Assembly (NCBI GenBank): GCA_003024785.1
Contig: PUQB01000231.1
Coordinates: 62,001 to 126,000, forward strand
DNA length: 64,000 bases
From: Selaginella tamariscina
Taxonomy: Eukaryota; Streptophyta; Lycopodiopsida; Selaginellales; Selaginellaceae
Reading direction: 5' to 3'
How positions within the stretch are numbered: the first letter of the stretch is position 1; every line of letters begins with the position of its first letter. Positions 12,890-26,010 of the stretch are shown here, piece after piece. The position numbers and the translations under genes were made by a program. Below the pieces are notes generated by a model that worked only from the letters and a program-made list of their open reading frames with translations, made no database searches and was not told the DNA's origin.

Positions 12890-13735
12890 AATGCCTGTAC
12901 TTACTTGTTGGCACATCTTGGGCAATGCATTTTTTATCCCTGTCTTATGCCATAATGCTTGCAGTAGGTGCGGCTTCCTCTTTATGCGGCCAATTTCAAG
13001 TTTAGGACGGTAATTGTTGCATTTCGTAGCTCAGTAGCCCCTTGTAGTTTGGCCGTGTTTCATGCATGTTGTTCCTGAGTCTATGCTAGCTTTGCCTCCA
13101 GCTCCCGAACTCACTTGAGTGTGTGTTATAGCTCATGTTCCTTGACTACAAGCTGTTGCTCCTGATGGTGTGTGTGCCCTCTAACTCAACGGTGGTTCAT
13201 AGCTGGTCCATCTAGGCTTTAGATAATTGAATGCTCTCCTCTCCCTTGTCTTGCTAGAACATGATGATTACCATATGTTCTTCCAGTGTGACCTCCTAAT
13301 GGGTTGCAAGCTTTGCCCTAGCCTTGGATAGCTCCCAATCCCGCTCTATAAGCTGGGTGATGCTAGTTGTTGAGGACTCTGCAGGACAAATGTGTGGTGA
13401 CTTAGATAGTCTTGATGGTCACCAAGACACTATTGCCAATTCTCAATCCCAGGGTTCTGAGCCGGGGGTCCGATTGTTGCTTCAAGATGTACATGAATGT
13501 GTTGTTGTGGCCTCTACCCAGATGCCATGAGGGTCTATGTGTGGTGGACTGGAGCTCCCCTCTTGGTGGTGCATGGGCTCCCTTTGAGGTGGGTAGGAAG
13601 AGGAGGGGGAGGATTGGTTGTCTTCTTCCCCTCAAAGTGTCCAACACCAGGTCCCTCATGTGCTACATGAGGATCTCAGGGATTTCCCACGGTAAGAGAC
13701 ATTTTTAGAGGATGTTCTCCCCCACTTGTATAGAT
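12890..13735 (-). mobile_element. Ty3/gypsy remnant: gag-like stretch plus diverged LTR
   Basis: 12890-13367 reads on the minus strand as a degraded gag-like stretch, with a Cys/His cluster (YCKHYG...CPRC) and a coiled-coil-like part. At 13368 a second, diverged family B LTR starts (TGTTGAGGACTCTGCAGG) and is recognisable to about 13735. The piece lies between the split LTR and the pol remnant that follows, so the three may belong to one old minus-strand element. Confidence 0.5.
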
Positions 13736-16700
13736 GATTCTTAATCAGTTGGAATGGCATGCACTCTTGGATGAGGCTTCACCTATGGATAGCAGACATT
13801 CTTGAAAGTTTGTTAAGTCCTTTGATGAAGTAACATTGTATCGATCATTGCCACTTCAGGATCTCCACTTTGGTTGTTGGTCTGGTGGTTCGTGGTGGGT
13901 TGCACTTGTTCCACTACTACATTGAAAAGGTTAGCATCTAATATATTGAGCATTGGTGTAGCCTCGGTTGTTCACCATTACATATCATGGATAGGAGGTC
14001 AGGTGATACATACTTACTTGCCTTATGAACCATGGTGAAGTTGAACTCCTGTAATAAAAGGATCCACCTCATCAATCTTCCAGTGAGTTGAGATTTGTTG
14101 ATGAGGTAGAGTAGGGCATGATGATCCACGATCAGCACGAAGTGATTACCTAAAAGATAATAGCAAAACTTTGAAACTTCATAGATGACCACCATGCACT
14201 CCTTTCATGTTGTAGAATAATTGCATTTGGCCAACGTTATGAGTCGGCTTCATATGCTATGGTGTCATAGTTCTAACTTGGTGAGTTGACTACTTGGATA
14301 AAGATTATGGGATATGTGGGATATGTAGCAAAAGACTCAAGCGTAATTGAGTCATCATGACCAGGGGCCCTCTCATAAACACCAATTGGCCCTTTGCCTA
14401 GTTGGCATAAGGGAGAGGGAAAGGTTGTGACATATGGGCTGAGCATCCATTCTCCGTCTTCCTGGGATGAAACTGCACCTGTTGCTACACTGGAGTTGTT
14501 GTATGTAAGTGGAATTGTTAATTCTAATTGAATGGGATGGGGATAGGCACTTGCACTAATTGGCGCTTGATGCCATTAAAAGCTACTTTTCAGTCAGTGG
14601 TCCATTCATATGGTGCCTTCTTTGTGAGTAGTCTGAACATTGGTTGGTGAGATCTAGAAGAATCCAAAAAACATATAAATCTAAGGTATAAAAGGAAATT
14701 AGGAGAATTAAGGAAGGGACCCTAATATTGAAAGCCTTTTTGGAGTATAGTGTGTGAAGACTAGAGACATCTTGGGGAGGTTAGGTGGTCTTGTGAGGGT
14801 CTTTAGTTTGTACATAGTGGTGCCTAATAATGGGCCCTATCAACATACTACCTGATGAACTTGCAATAGAAGCCTGCCTTCCCTAAGAATCACCAAAGTT
14901 CAGTAACATTATGGGGGGGGTGGCATCTTGGCTAATGCCATACCGATCTCGAATCGACAGTGATGCCCTCCTTGGATACGATGTGTCTTAGCAACTTTCT
15001 TGCGGTCATGCCAAACACACATTTTGATGAGTTAAGAGATATTTTATACTATCAGTAACATCGAAACACCCATTTGAGGCGCTCCACGTGCTCTTCCTCT
15101 TGTTTGTATGTTGTGAAGTCATCTAAGAATGCAGTACAAAATTTGTGAGGTTTTTTCGAGAATATTTGCTGGACCAACCTCTGGAACATGACTAGGGCAT
15201 TGTAAAGGCCAAATGGCATGACCTTAAAGGTGCACACTCCTCAATTTGTGATGAACACAATCTTGGCTCGATCTTCCGATGCAATTGTGACATGGTTATA
15301 TATGTGGAAGCCATTCATGAATGAGTACATCTCGTGCCTTGCTACATCCTACAGGATGGCTTTCTGTGAATAGGAACGGGTCCTGTTCTAGCCGTCAATA
15401 GCCTATGCAGATCCTTAGTCACATGTTCTTCTTCGGCACGATGACGATCAACAATAGCCACTCCGGGTTCTTGATGGGTATACAAAGTCCACTTCCAGCC
15501 ACTTGTCAATCTCTTAGGTGTAGTTCGGGTTGATGCGGTATCATTGGTAGTGGTTAAGTCTTGTATCGAGCTTTAGCTTGATCTTATGCTAGCACAACTT
15601 TGGCGGTGCACTCCCCTCAAGTCGTGGTACGTCTAGGCAAACACTTTTTTGTGGTTGCAAAGGCAGTTGGCAATCCGTTCCCCTAGCTTCAGTTCTATGT
15701 GAGCATTGATGTGCACTAGTCGGGGTTCCTTGTCTATTCCCACGTTTACTTGTTTTATTGTTACCTCGGGGGTCATGTTACACATGTACATAGGCTTGTC
15801 ATGGTACTCCTCTTGGGTAGGTGGAGCAATGTTCCTCAATTCCTTCCACATAATGGACCACCTCAGACTTGCACTTCTAGGGCTTCCTTTTTAGCCTCTA
15901 ACTTGGTCACGTGGTATGTTGTGACAGTCTCTCGCACCTCCTAGCAAGTGAGGATGGCTGCCTCTTATATACAGATCCTTAATCGCCCGTCCTTCTTTGC
16001 ATTTAGCTATTGGTAATCTATATAGATTCTTAGTTGCATGTCCTTCTTTGGTTTGATGACCACTTTAAATTCTTGATGGGGTACACAAAGTCTGCTGCCA
16101 GCAACTTGTCAATTTCCTACTTGGCCTTCTATGCATAGTTCGGGTTAATGATGTATCATTGCTAGTGGCTAGGTCTCATATCGGGCTTTAGCTTGATTCT
16201 ATGTTGACATAACTCTGGCGGTACTCCTTGTAGATCATGGTACGTAGTCAATGATCCGTTCCCTCAGCTCTAGTTCTATGTGAGCATTAATGTTTACCAG
16301 TCAGGGTTCCTCATCCATACCCATGTACTTGCTTTATCGCCGCCTCAGGGGTCATGTTCCACCCATACATGGGCTTGTCACAGTACTTTTGTTGGACAGG
16401 CGGAGCAACATTTCTTAGTTCCTTCCACAAAATGGGTCACCTCGAGACTTGCACTTTTGGGGCTTCCTTCCCGCCCTCTAGCTTGGTCACGTGGTATATT
16501 ACTACAGTCTCTTGCACTTCTTGGTAGAGGTCTACATCTCCTATGACGAACAAATCCAGTAGGCAAGCGAGGATGGCCACCTCTTCATCATCATCAAGCC
16601 TTTTGCTCCAGTCTAACACGTGGTATTCTTGCGATTGGGACTCCAAAGTTGGTGTCTGGACTTGCTCCGTTGTCAAGGATATCAATCCCTAGGAGCAGGT

Positions 16701-17526
16701 TGAACCCCTTTTTGCATGCATGTTGAGAATGATGATGTTTATCAGGAACTTCGCACTCTAGATCTTGATTTCCACCTTCCTTATGATGCCCTTGGGTGTC
16801 ACCTTGGCTTGGTTTGCTATATGTACGAGGAAGGGTGAAGGCTCCGAGGGTTGGATTCCTAGCTCTTTGTGGAGCTCCACCAACATGATGTTTATGCCCG
16901 AACCTTCATCCACAATGATGTTGCGGACAGTGTGGCCTGCAACTTGGATTGGTATAACCAACACATCATCCACAAAGTCTACTAATGTCGTTGTGACCCT
17001 TGGTGGGGCTACAATTGGTTCGTGCAGTTCTTGAGTGAGGACTTCATATAACCCGAGGGATAGGCAAAGTAGCTTGCCTAAGGTTATCTTGCAAGGCTTT
17101 CCTAGATCCCTATCATTCCCCTTGATCCTTGGTCTTATCTGTTCCACGGCAACCTCCACTTTGGAGAGCTCCCTCACCCATTGTCTCAACATCGCTAGTT
17201 CCTTCTCGCTGGACTCCCCATTGTCTTTGTTCTCTAGGTCGATTGGTTATCTCACCTCTTTTGCTTGTCAAGCTCGTGACCTTGTGATTGCCCTGCATTG
17301 TAGCTCTGATGGTACCATCACTACATGGTTGGCTTGTGGCACAGAGGCCGATGTTGGAGAAGAGGTGGTTGGGCCATTTGCTGCCTTTGCGGGTCCTGGC
17401 ACGTGTGCTTTTAGCATTGGCTTGATCATTGAGATATAGGAGCAACAGTAGAGTAGGTGGTGACCGCTACATAGAGTGTAGATCATCTCCTGGCGTTCCA
17501 GTTGTCCTTTGTGGCTCTCCTTCAAC
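13736..17526 (-). mobile_element. Ty3/gypsy pol remnant, family B-like, fossil
   Basis: Minus-strand order is protease (about 17190-16760; retroviral-type motif in the form DEGSG), linker, reverse transcriptase (about 15480-14840; FLDD and VMPFGLYNA motifs) and RNase H (about 14195-13938; VDHHALLYL). The order fits Ty3/gypsy. I saw no chromodomain or clear integrase. It is broken with many interruptions. About 500 bp are present twice (15470-15960 and 16070-16560), and a family A LTR fragment lies inside it. Confidence 0.75.
14651..14829 (+). repeat. Partial LTR of family A inside the pol remnant
   Basis: It matches 12535-12711 of the family A 3' LTR nearly base for base, from the AGAAGAATCCAAAAAACAT phrase to the GGTGCCTAA end. 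Confidence 0.75.
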
Positions 17527-19766
17527 CACTGTGGCTCTCCTAATGTGTGACAAAGTATTTGCCACCACATTAGCCTTCCCCATGTGATGCTCAATAAGCA
17601 ATTCACTAAACTCCATGAGCTTAACTATCCAACGAGCTTGCCAAGAGTTAACTCTTTCTATGTGAACAGATACACTAAAGACTTGTAATCTGTAAACACC
17701 TTGAAACTTGCACCATAAAAATAGTGCCTCCAACTCATAATGCATTAATAATAGCCAGTAGCTTTTGCTTATAACTTAAGTACCGTTGCTCTGTAGGATT
17801 CAAAGTATGACTCTCATAAGCAATAAGCCTCTCCTTTTGCATAAGTACAGCTCCAATGGCCATTCCACTCGCATCACATGATACCTCATAAGGCTTAGAG
17901 GGATCTACAATACATAAAATTGGTGCACATACCAAGGCTTGTTTCAAAGCTTGAAAACTGCTTTCCTCTAAAGCACTCCATGCAAAGGGAACATCCTTCC
18001 TCAACAATCTAGTTAACGAAGAGGCTTTCTTAACATAGTCTTTGATAAATTGTCATTAATAATCAGAAACTCCATAACTCTTATACATTGCTAGGAACTA
18101 GCCATTGCTCCATCACTGCCACCTTCTTCATTCCACTTGGCATCACAATGTGACCCAAATACTCCACTTCACACTGAGAAAATACACATTTTCTCTTCTT
18201 TGCATAGAGCTTGTTCTCCGAAGGACTCTCCGCAAATGCTCCACATGCTCCTTTATATTCTTACTGTAAATAAAAATAACGTCGATGAAGATCTCCACAA
18301 AGTTGTGTAAGCAACCGCCAAACACCTTAGTCATCAACCGAGTGAATGTGGCTGGGGCATTTGTGAAGGAGGCAAATATCTATAAAATTGTATTGAACAC
18401 CAACTTATATCTTGCTAAATACTCTAGCTCCACCGAGATGATCCATGATAATATCCACACATGGCATAGGCATCCTATCCTTCACTGTTTGCTTGTTGAG
18501 AGCTCTATAGTCTATGCACATCCTCATGGTGCCATCTTTTTTCCTGATGAGCAATACTGGTGCACCAAATGAAGACTTGTTGATTGTATAAAGTCATATT
18601 CTAATAACTCCATCACTTGTCTCTTAACCTAGCATGGCTTAGTCGGAATGGCCTATGATAAATGGCTTTCATACCTAGTTCCAACACAATTTCATGCTCC
18701 ACACCTCTTATAGGTGGTAAGCCATGAGGTAGTTTGAGAGGGACGACGTCAGCAAACTTCTCAAGGACAACTCTCACAATAGCTTTGCATGAAGTGACAA
18801 TAGAAGAACTTGTTTGGAGACTCAAGTTTTATACCAAACCAAGTGATTTGTTACTTCATTATACTCAAGCTTCACTTTCTTGGTGCTCCACTGGATCTTA
18901 AGATCCACATGCTCCACTAAATCTTAGGATCCACATGCTCCAACTCCACACAAAAAAAGTCTCCATCAACTAGGTTTTGCCAACCTCTAGCTGTAACTCC
19001 TCCACACAAGCACTTTAGCTTTGTGTGACAGTTGAGCCCTCAATCTCATATTGAGGCATAATGTTCGCGTAGCTCCACCAGCTAGGTTTTACCAACCTCT
19101 AGTTATAACTCCTCCACACAAGCACTTTAGCTTTGTGTGACAATTGAACCCTCAATCTCGTATTGAGGTAGTCTTCGTGCAGCTCCACCAGTTGGGTTTT
19201 GTCAACCTCTAGCTGTAACTCTTCAACAAGTTGTCCCTCCACCACAATAGCACATGTATGTGGCTCCTCTCGTGCCATGCAATTTACATGTTCAACAAGA
19301 ACAAATAGGAATTTACCTTGTGGTTTAGAGAAGTCTCCCTTGTGCTCCTCTCCACACTCCATCTCTTGAAGCTTTTTAAGCATCTTGTCCTTGCTGCTAA
19401 TAAAATTTTTGCCCTTGGGCTTGCTCCTCCTTGAACAATTTGTCTCTTAGTGTCCAACATCTCCACACAGGTGATATTATCCGCTTCTTCCACCAATCAC
19501 TCATCTCAAACCTTGCTTCGATACCAATTTGTTAGGCACCACTATGTACAAACTAGAGACCCTCACAATACTACCTGACTTCCCCCAAGCTATTTCAAAA
19601 AGGCTTCCAATCTTAGGGTGCCTTTTTTAATTCTCTTAATTCCCTTTTATACCTTAGATCTCTATTCTTATTAGATTCTATATAGATCTATGTATAACAT
19701 TTAGGGAGTATTCGAACTTGTACCTTTTTGGGAAATACTCTTTAATTAGTTATACGAGTCATAACA
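17527..19766 (-). mobile_element. Ty3/gypsy element, family A, fossil
   Basis: The 5' LTR is 19530-19766 (on this strand TGTTATGAC to CCTAACA), followed by the same initiator tRNA-Met-like primer site as the 7.5 kb element. Zinc-knuckle, protease-linker, reverse transcriptase (about 18620-18140) and RNase H (about 18007-17530) parts follow in order. Only one LTR was seen. It is broken with many interruptions. It adjoins the family B pol remnant directly, so one of the two was joined to or inserted beside the other. Confidence 0.8.
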
Positions 19767-19799
19767 ATATATAAATGTATTAATTATATTATATGTATA

Positions 19800-19834
<35 letters not shown>

Positions 19835-20084
19835 GTTATCAATACAAATGAGTTATCTATTTATATTTATAGGTTTTATTTATATTATATATGTATATTA
19901 ATTTATATATCAGTGATTTAGGACAAGGGTTTGAGCTCCATAGTTAGATTTGTATAGATTTATTCCAACCTCGTATTTTAAGGCAACAATTTTAGCTCCA
20001 TAAGTAGGGTTTACACAATTCTTAGCTTGTCTTCATTCTATCTAAGGACAACGATTTTAACAACAAGAGCAAGGGTTTACACAC
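19767..20084. other. AT-rich spacer
   Basis: It holds a (GT)n(AT)n run near 19796-19835 and then AT-rich sequence with no gene signal. Confidence 0.4.
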
Positions 20085-20880
20085 CTCCATTCTCCTTCTT
20101 TATCTCTTTCTCTCACACCCACATGCATGCAAATACACAATCTTTTCTCTTTATTTAATACCACATACACAAGGAAACACATAATTTTTTTCTCTCTCAA
20201 ACACACTTCAAACAACAATCTTATCTCTCTAATCACACACATACACACAAACACAAAACAAATACATACTCACATAAACTCTCTCTCTCTCTCATGCACA
20301 CACACACACACAAATACAAACACATGAAACACAATCTTCTTTCTCTCTAATCACACACAAAAGTAAACACACAATCTTCTCTTTGTAATCTTATAAACAC
20401 AAAAACATAAACACAAACACATGCTCACATACAAACTCTCTCTCATGCACACATACACAAAAACACATCAACACACAATCTTTTCTCTTTTTAATTACAC
20501 AGGCACATAAAAATAAATACACAATCGTCTCTCTCACTAATCACACATACACACAAGTAAATACATAATCTTCTCTCTCTCACACACAAACACACACACA
20601 CACAAATGAATGCAAACACAATCTTCTCTCTCTAATCACACAACACAAACACAAACACATGCTCACATATAAACTCTTTCTTTCATGCACACATACACAA
20701 TTTCTCTCTCACGCATACACAATTTCTCTCACGCACACACATAAACAAAAATGCATGTTGACACATAATCTTCTCTTTCTTTTTCTCTCTTTCTCACACA
20801 CACAAACACAAACGCATGCAGACACATAATCTTCTTTCTTTGTATGTAATCTAACATGCAAACACAAATACATGCTCATC
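20085..20880. repeat. CA/CT-rich minisatellite
   Basis: A loose unit combining CACACAAACACA with ACAATCTTCTCTCTCTAATC recurs more than ten times with drift. The strand is strongly biased: almost no G on the + strand. Such polypyrimidine/CA tracts can form unusual DNA structures. No coding capacity is proposed. Confidence 0.75.
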
Positions 20881-21559
20881 ATTTATCATTCTCATTTATG
20901 TTAGCTTTCTTCCTTTTATCTTCATGCAAATGACAATGTGTTAGTCTAAAGCATGTTGCAAAATTTTAACCTCAGAGAGAACATGTATGATAGTGAAAAT
21001 GATGACATAGAAGTGAGAGTGGAAGAAAATGTTTAGGTAAGAGTTTTTAGATGATTTTATTATTTTCTTGATTTAACATGTAATTATAAAAATTAAAGAA
21101 TAATAATGTGAAACCTTTAAGCCCTTCCAACTTCTCTAGGAGGAAGGACAAGTGAGGATGACATCAACAAACAAACGAGGAGCATAAACAAACATCTAAG
21201 AAGAGACATAAAAGACAATTAAAAAAGAAATAAGCTCTTAAGAAAGGTAAAATATACTCTTTTACATTTTTAAAAAATTATTTTTAATTAGGCCCACTTT
21301 CTATTAACGGGTGGTTATTTGATCCCTAGTAAATTAAAAAAAATGCCACATCATTAATGATAACTATCACTGTGGTTTTACACGAGTGGTTAATTGAATT
21401 AAAATTAAATTGCCAGTGAACAATTTCTATTTAACCGTGGTTAAAGAGGTTTTTTAATTAATTATAATTTAGGGTTATTGAGTTACCCTAAATTGGCATT
21501 TGCTTGAAGAAGGAGAGGCTTGGTGGCATTTGACTGTAAATTCTGGGCATAGAGACATG
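20881..21559. other. AT-rich spacer before the Harbinger fragment
   Basis: No gene supported. The part from 21290 (CTTTCTATTAACGGGTGGTT onwards) is less simple and may hold the 5' flank or terminal repeat of the transposase fragment that follows; I found no matching partner on the other side. Confidence 0.35.
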
Positions 21560-22265
21560 GACCATTAAATAATTCATTTGAGTTGTAATGTAATTGTGAT
21601 TTCCATTCATATGTTAAAAGAAATTACCAACATCACAGGTATGTTAACAATTGAGTTTTTTTTAAGGCTTTTGAATTGGCCATTAAATGTGATGGCATGG
21701 CAAAGCGGAACTCTCCATTCATTTGGATGTATGATAGGCTCAATGTATATGTTGAAAGAAACACTTATTACTTCTTATAATGATGCTATGGTTAAGTCAA
21801 GGATGTGTGTATTACGAGATACATTCTCAGTTTTATGTATAGAACTTGCCCCATACAATGGCATGACATCCATCTACGACAAAGCCATTCCACTCAAGAA
21901 GTGAGTGTGTGTTGCTCTTACTAGGTTAGGCATTGGTAATCTCATTAAGAATATTGCAGATGAGTACGATATTGGAATGACAACGACAGACATAATAATT
22001 AAGGAGTTTTATAATGCAATAAAAATAAAGCTTCGAGATAGATGCATTGCTTGGCCATCACTACAAAAGTTAGGGAAACTAGCTAAAGAGTTTGAGAGGA
22101 TCAGAGACATTTTTTAATATTGTTGTAGCCATTGATGAAAATTATTCACACACCAAAACTTCATTCACAAGATTATTATAATATGAAGGGTTTTATACTT
22201 TAATTGATTGTCTTAGCAAAGAAATATATATGGGATTACAACATTTAATGGGTAGGTAATTTATA
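21560..22265 (+). pseudogene. PIF/Harbinger transposase fragment
   Basis: The reading frame carries the family's N-terminal block around AIPLKK and then VCVALTRLGIGNLIKNIADE, YNAIKIKLRDRCIAWPS and LGKLAKEFERIRDIF, in the usual HARBI1-type order. A VVAIDE-like stretch follows, where the family has its first catalytic Asp (V-GAIDGSHI). An in-frame TGA at 21902-21904 stands where the family has Arg (EKRVAVAL), consistent with CGA to TGA decay. The remaining DDE residues are not found. It abuts the MULE copy starting near 22310. It is a dead fragment of a plain DNA transposon. Confidence 0.72.
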
Positions 22266-22309
22266 TGACTTCAATGTTTTCAGTAGGTCAGTAGCTAGTT
22301 TGAGAATTA

Positions 22310-22640
22310 TAAAGAAATATCCTTCCCTATCCTACATTTGTCTGCTTTTAGAAGACACACTAGCATGGATTCCTCACGCTCCTTTGTCCACAACCTGAAA
22401 CAACGGGCCCTTTGCCGGCACAATGTGTAAAAGACAAACTGGTTTGATGCATTGCCTTCTGGTAACAACTCCACATCTTCTCCAGAACTCGCAGAAACTG
22501 ACATCAATTGAACCACATGTATACTGAACCAACAAGGAATGTTGAAAGCAAATGAAGATCATGTTCAAACACAAAAGCATTTCCATCTTCATCGACTGGG
22601 AAATCTTTGTCAATGCCTTCATAGGTAACTCTGGCCATGA
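22310..22640 (-). pseudogene. MULE copy 1: 5' fragment of transposase gene
   Basis: Nearly identical to 34745-35063 of the complete MULE, including its start (MARVTYEGIDKDFPVDEDGN). The match stops at about 22310, before the catalytic region, so only the first hundred or so residues are represented and the MULE end is missing on this side. The divergent partner gene follows on the + strand, as in the complete copy. Confidence 0.8.
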
Positions 22641-22899
22641 CAACGCAAGGAGAAAGCTCGGTGGTTTAGGAAAGCAAAGCAAAAGATTAAACACACTCTC
22701 GTTCGCCAAAAAAAATTATAATCGTTGATAATAAACGTGAATACACTTTTATATAATTAATTCTACGCTGCCCAGCTCACAGTGTTCTTAATGCTGTCCT
22801 CTCTAGTATCACCATTTAATTTAATTACTACCTTTTATGATTTGAAATATCTTCACCTTTACCAATTATTCACATATTTTAATATTAACCCTAAATATT

Positions 22900-23765
22900 A
22901 ATGTCACATTTATTCCGTAGGGTTCACTGTTTTCATTGCGGCTAGGGTTTTTTGGTAGATAGGGTTTACTGTTTCCATGCGGCTAGGGTTTTTTTAATCT
23001 CAGATCTGAGTTCTAAATCTCCTCCAAGGGGCTTGAGAGGAGCGGCGCCATCCATTTCGAGTCGATTTGTGCAGCGCCCAAGTAAATCAATCGAGATTTC
23101 TGTGCCGATTTAGATTGTCGGCACCATTTGCTCAGTCGGCGGCCACAAGGTATGTGCAATTTCTTTATTTTATGATTTGCGGCTCAAATAATTTATTTTT
23201 CAGAGATAAAGGGTCTTCCCATTTGTGCCGACTGAGAGCGACGGCACCATCCTGGTTCAGTCGGCCACAAGGTATTTTCAATTTGTTTATTTTTTTCTTT
23301 GCGGCTCAAGTATCCGTATCACAATGTTTTTTTTTTCAGAGTTAATGTGTCTTCCCATTTGTGTCGGAATCCCAGAGATAAAGGGTCTTCCCATTTGTGC
23401 CACTGAGAGTGACGCACCATCCTGGTTCAGTCGGCAACCACAAGGTATTTTGAATTTGTTTATTTTTTGCTTTACGGCTCAAGTATTTCTTTTTTCAGAG
23501 TTAATGGGTCTTCCCATTTGTGCCTGAGAGAGACGGCACCATCCTAGCTCAGTCGGCACCATTATCTCTTCAGTGCCGTCTGAGAGGGTCGGCACCAACC
23601 TATCTCAGTCGGCAGGATTTGCTTCTTCTACATCTCTGTGCCACTGAGAGGGTCGGCACCATCTAGCTTGAGTCGGCAGCCACAAGGTTAGTCATCTTTG
23701 ATTTTTATTTTTCATTTTGTCTCCTAATCAATTGACTTGTGTGTTTGCTTTCCAGAGTTTACAAA
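22900..23765 (+). promoter_or_regulatory. MULE copy 1: 5' leader of tandem exon-intron modules
   Basis: The leader of the ParB-like gene repeats a module three to four times. The exon-like part runs from GGTCTTCCCATTTGTGCC through GAGAG.GACGGCACCATCC to CAGTCGGC..CCACAAG. It is followed each time by an intron-like stretch of 55-70 bp that starts GTAT and ends TTTTTCAG. The arms GCCGACTGAG and CTCAGTCGGC, and GTGCCG and CGGCAC, can fold as hairpins. The last intron (GTTAGTC to TTTCCAG) ends just before the ATG at 23766. Splicing is inferred from the consistent GT/AG ends. Confidence 0.7.
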
Positions 23766-26010
23766 ATGGTGAGAGCTTCAAAACGTCTACTAGAGACTGC
23801 GCCTGATGAAGAGCCACGGGAAGAGAAGAGGATATCGAAGCACAAGCGAGGAAAGAGAGAGAACCATCTAATGTAGCAAAGGAGGATCCTCCAGTGACTC
23901 AGTCTGAAGTAGTACCAGTTGAGCAGGAGCAGCCTCCATCAACCATCACAGATTTCCCGGAGAGCTCGTCGCAGTTGCCTCCTTCATCCGCTGAGGTTAC
24001 AGTCCTGAACGAGCAAGTGCAGATGACAGAGGCAGTTGAAGCTAGCGAGGACGACTTGGAGGAGGCAGTCAGCAAAAAGAGAGGCCGCGGGAAAGCTGAT
24101 CCAAAAGGCAAGAAGGCGAAGAGCGATAAGGAGCCGAAGGAGTTATACAGCATACCGGCTAGCCTGCATTTGGAGAGCTCAGCGAACCTGCTCGACAAAA
24201 TTACTGTCAAGGGACTTGGTGATCCTCCTGATGTGCCCATCTGTAGAATGCATTCGAACGAGGTGGTTCGACGAGTGAACCCAAGGGACTTGACAGGCTG
24301 TGTCATCGTTGAAGAAGGCTGGTTATTATGCAACACGGCCTTGTTCATTCTGTCCATTGAAGATCAACTCACTGCTGAGGAGCTATTGGAGCTTTCTAAG
24401 GACACGGTTCAGTACGAGTAGCACCGGTCTTTCGAGCAAGCTCTTACTCTGTCGGAGTACAAATAGTGGGCTTCGAGGCTCTCAAACCCGGAAGTTCAGC
24501 TGCTGGGACGGGAACCATAGGCTACAGGCTTTAGAAGCTCTACCGGGAGGATGCAGAGGACAACCAGCGATGGGCTATTGCGTTCGATGAGTTTCATCTC
24601 CACGGAGAACCTCGACAATTTTCAACTGGTTTCGATGTTCCAATCGATAAACATGTGAGTATTTTCTTTTCTTTTGTTAAGGGTCTAGACTTACAGTTTC
24701 ATTGAACAGATCTTCAGCAACATCTGTGGAAAAACACTACCACATATTCTCCTCGCTGTAAAGGTGGTCTGCACTAGTACCGAAGGAACTCAGAAAATCC
24801 TCGAGTCACTCAGAGGTTGATCGTCTTGAGGTGGAAGTGGAAGGAGAGTTCAACAGGAAAGAGGCTTGGCATCCTCTTCCAAACCTGATCTGCGCAAAGA
24901 TCCTTTTCAAGGTAACCTCCGATTTGATTGATAGGAAAGAAGTTTTTAACTTATTCTATGTGCAGAACAAGATCGACGATGATCTGACAAGCAGTCACCA
25001 GTGCTAAGGGCAATCCACAGCTTGAGCTGAACCTAAAGCAGCTAGTGTACAAGAAGCATGACAAGCGTATGCACAAGTTCCTCTCCATCATAGACCCAGA
25101 CTTGGGGGAGGAGTGGTTCCAGAAGGTGACGAACATCTCTCATAAGCAGTGTCGCTGGATGGGCATTGAGAAGCTGTATGCGATGTCAAAGGCAAAGATT
25201 TCAAACATGCTGCGACTCCGATACTTAAACAAGCTCACTCGTCTCGAATCCAAGGCAGAACAACAGACACTTGGGCTACCAGGCATGCAGGACAAAGAGT
25301 GGATCAAGTGGTTCACCTTGGACTTATATTGGAAGGTTGTGTGCGAGGAAGCCATTCAGATCCTTAAGGGGTTGCGAGAGGATGGTGAAGAAGTTGGAAC
25401 GGATATCGACTTCATGAGCTGGTTTGACGAGATGCGAACTGGAGCAAGTGCCTGGTCTTTCAGCCCTTCCATGACTGCATACGGTTCACTTATTCGATGG
25501 AGCCGAATGAGTTTCTGGAGCGTGAGGAGTTGCGTCGGATGATATGGAGGTAAGCTTTCATTCCAGCATTGCTACTGTTGACTTTGTGTTACAGGTTCAT
25601 ACTGGCGAAGAAAATGGCACCGTCTCAGACGATGAAGCTGTGGACAGATCATACAAGCGAGCCTCACATGTGGTCGAAGAGCAGAGGAGCTCTAACACCG
25701 TTCGAACAGGAGCATGTTCATTCTAGCTCGACTGTCCGTCACAACAGCCACCAGCTTGGGAGAGCTCACTATTCAACGTGCATGGCAATGATCTACCAGA
25801 GATTGTTTGGGAGCCGGACGAAGTAGAGGCTATCAAGAAGAGCAAGATGAAGAAGATGGTGCAGAAGACAACTACACCTGCAAAGGGATCGGGAGCGGGA
25901 CCAAGCTCTTCTACAACACCTCCGTGGCAATCGACTTTACAATCAATGAGGTGCAGCCACTTGTAGCTGTTTGGACATCAAGGACGACCTGATGACCTTC
26001 ATCCCAACCC
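23766..26010 (+). pseudogene. MULE copy 1: ParB-like gene, N-terminal two thirds
   Basis: It starts MVRASKRLLETAPDEEPR and continues with a basic, Lys-rich, nucleus-like region (KKRGRGKADPKGKKAK). The ParB-like domain follows: DPPDVPICRMHSNEVVRRV, then a GxxRxxA-type motif read as DGNHRLQAL near 24510. Next come a long alpha-helical region (HKQCRWMGIEKLYAMSKAK, LRYLNKLTRLESKAEQQ) and an acidic WF-rich stretch (DIDFMSWFDEM). Introns of about 60 bp lie near 24655-24712, 24912-24965 and 25550-25593. The frame changes several times relative to the 36.3 kb copy, and the methyltransferase part is absent because the sequence passes into a Ty3/gypsy element near 26010. Identity to the second copy looks above 90% by eye. 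Confidence 0.72.

Noticed and set aside
20127-20327. Thr/His-rich frame in the CA/CT tract
   Set aside because: Simple-sequence translation with no conserved motif.
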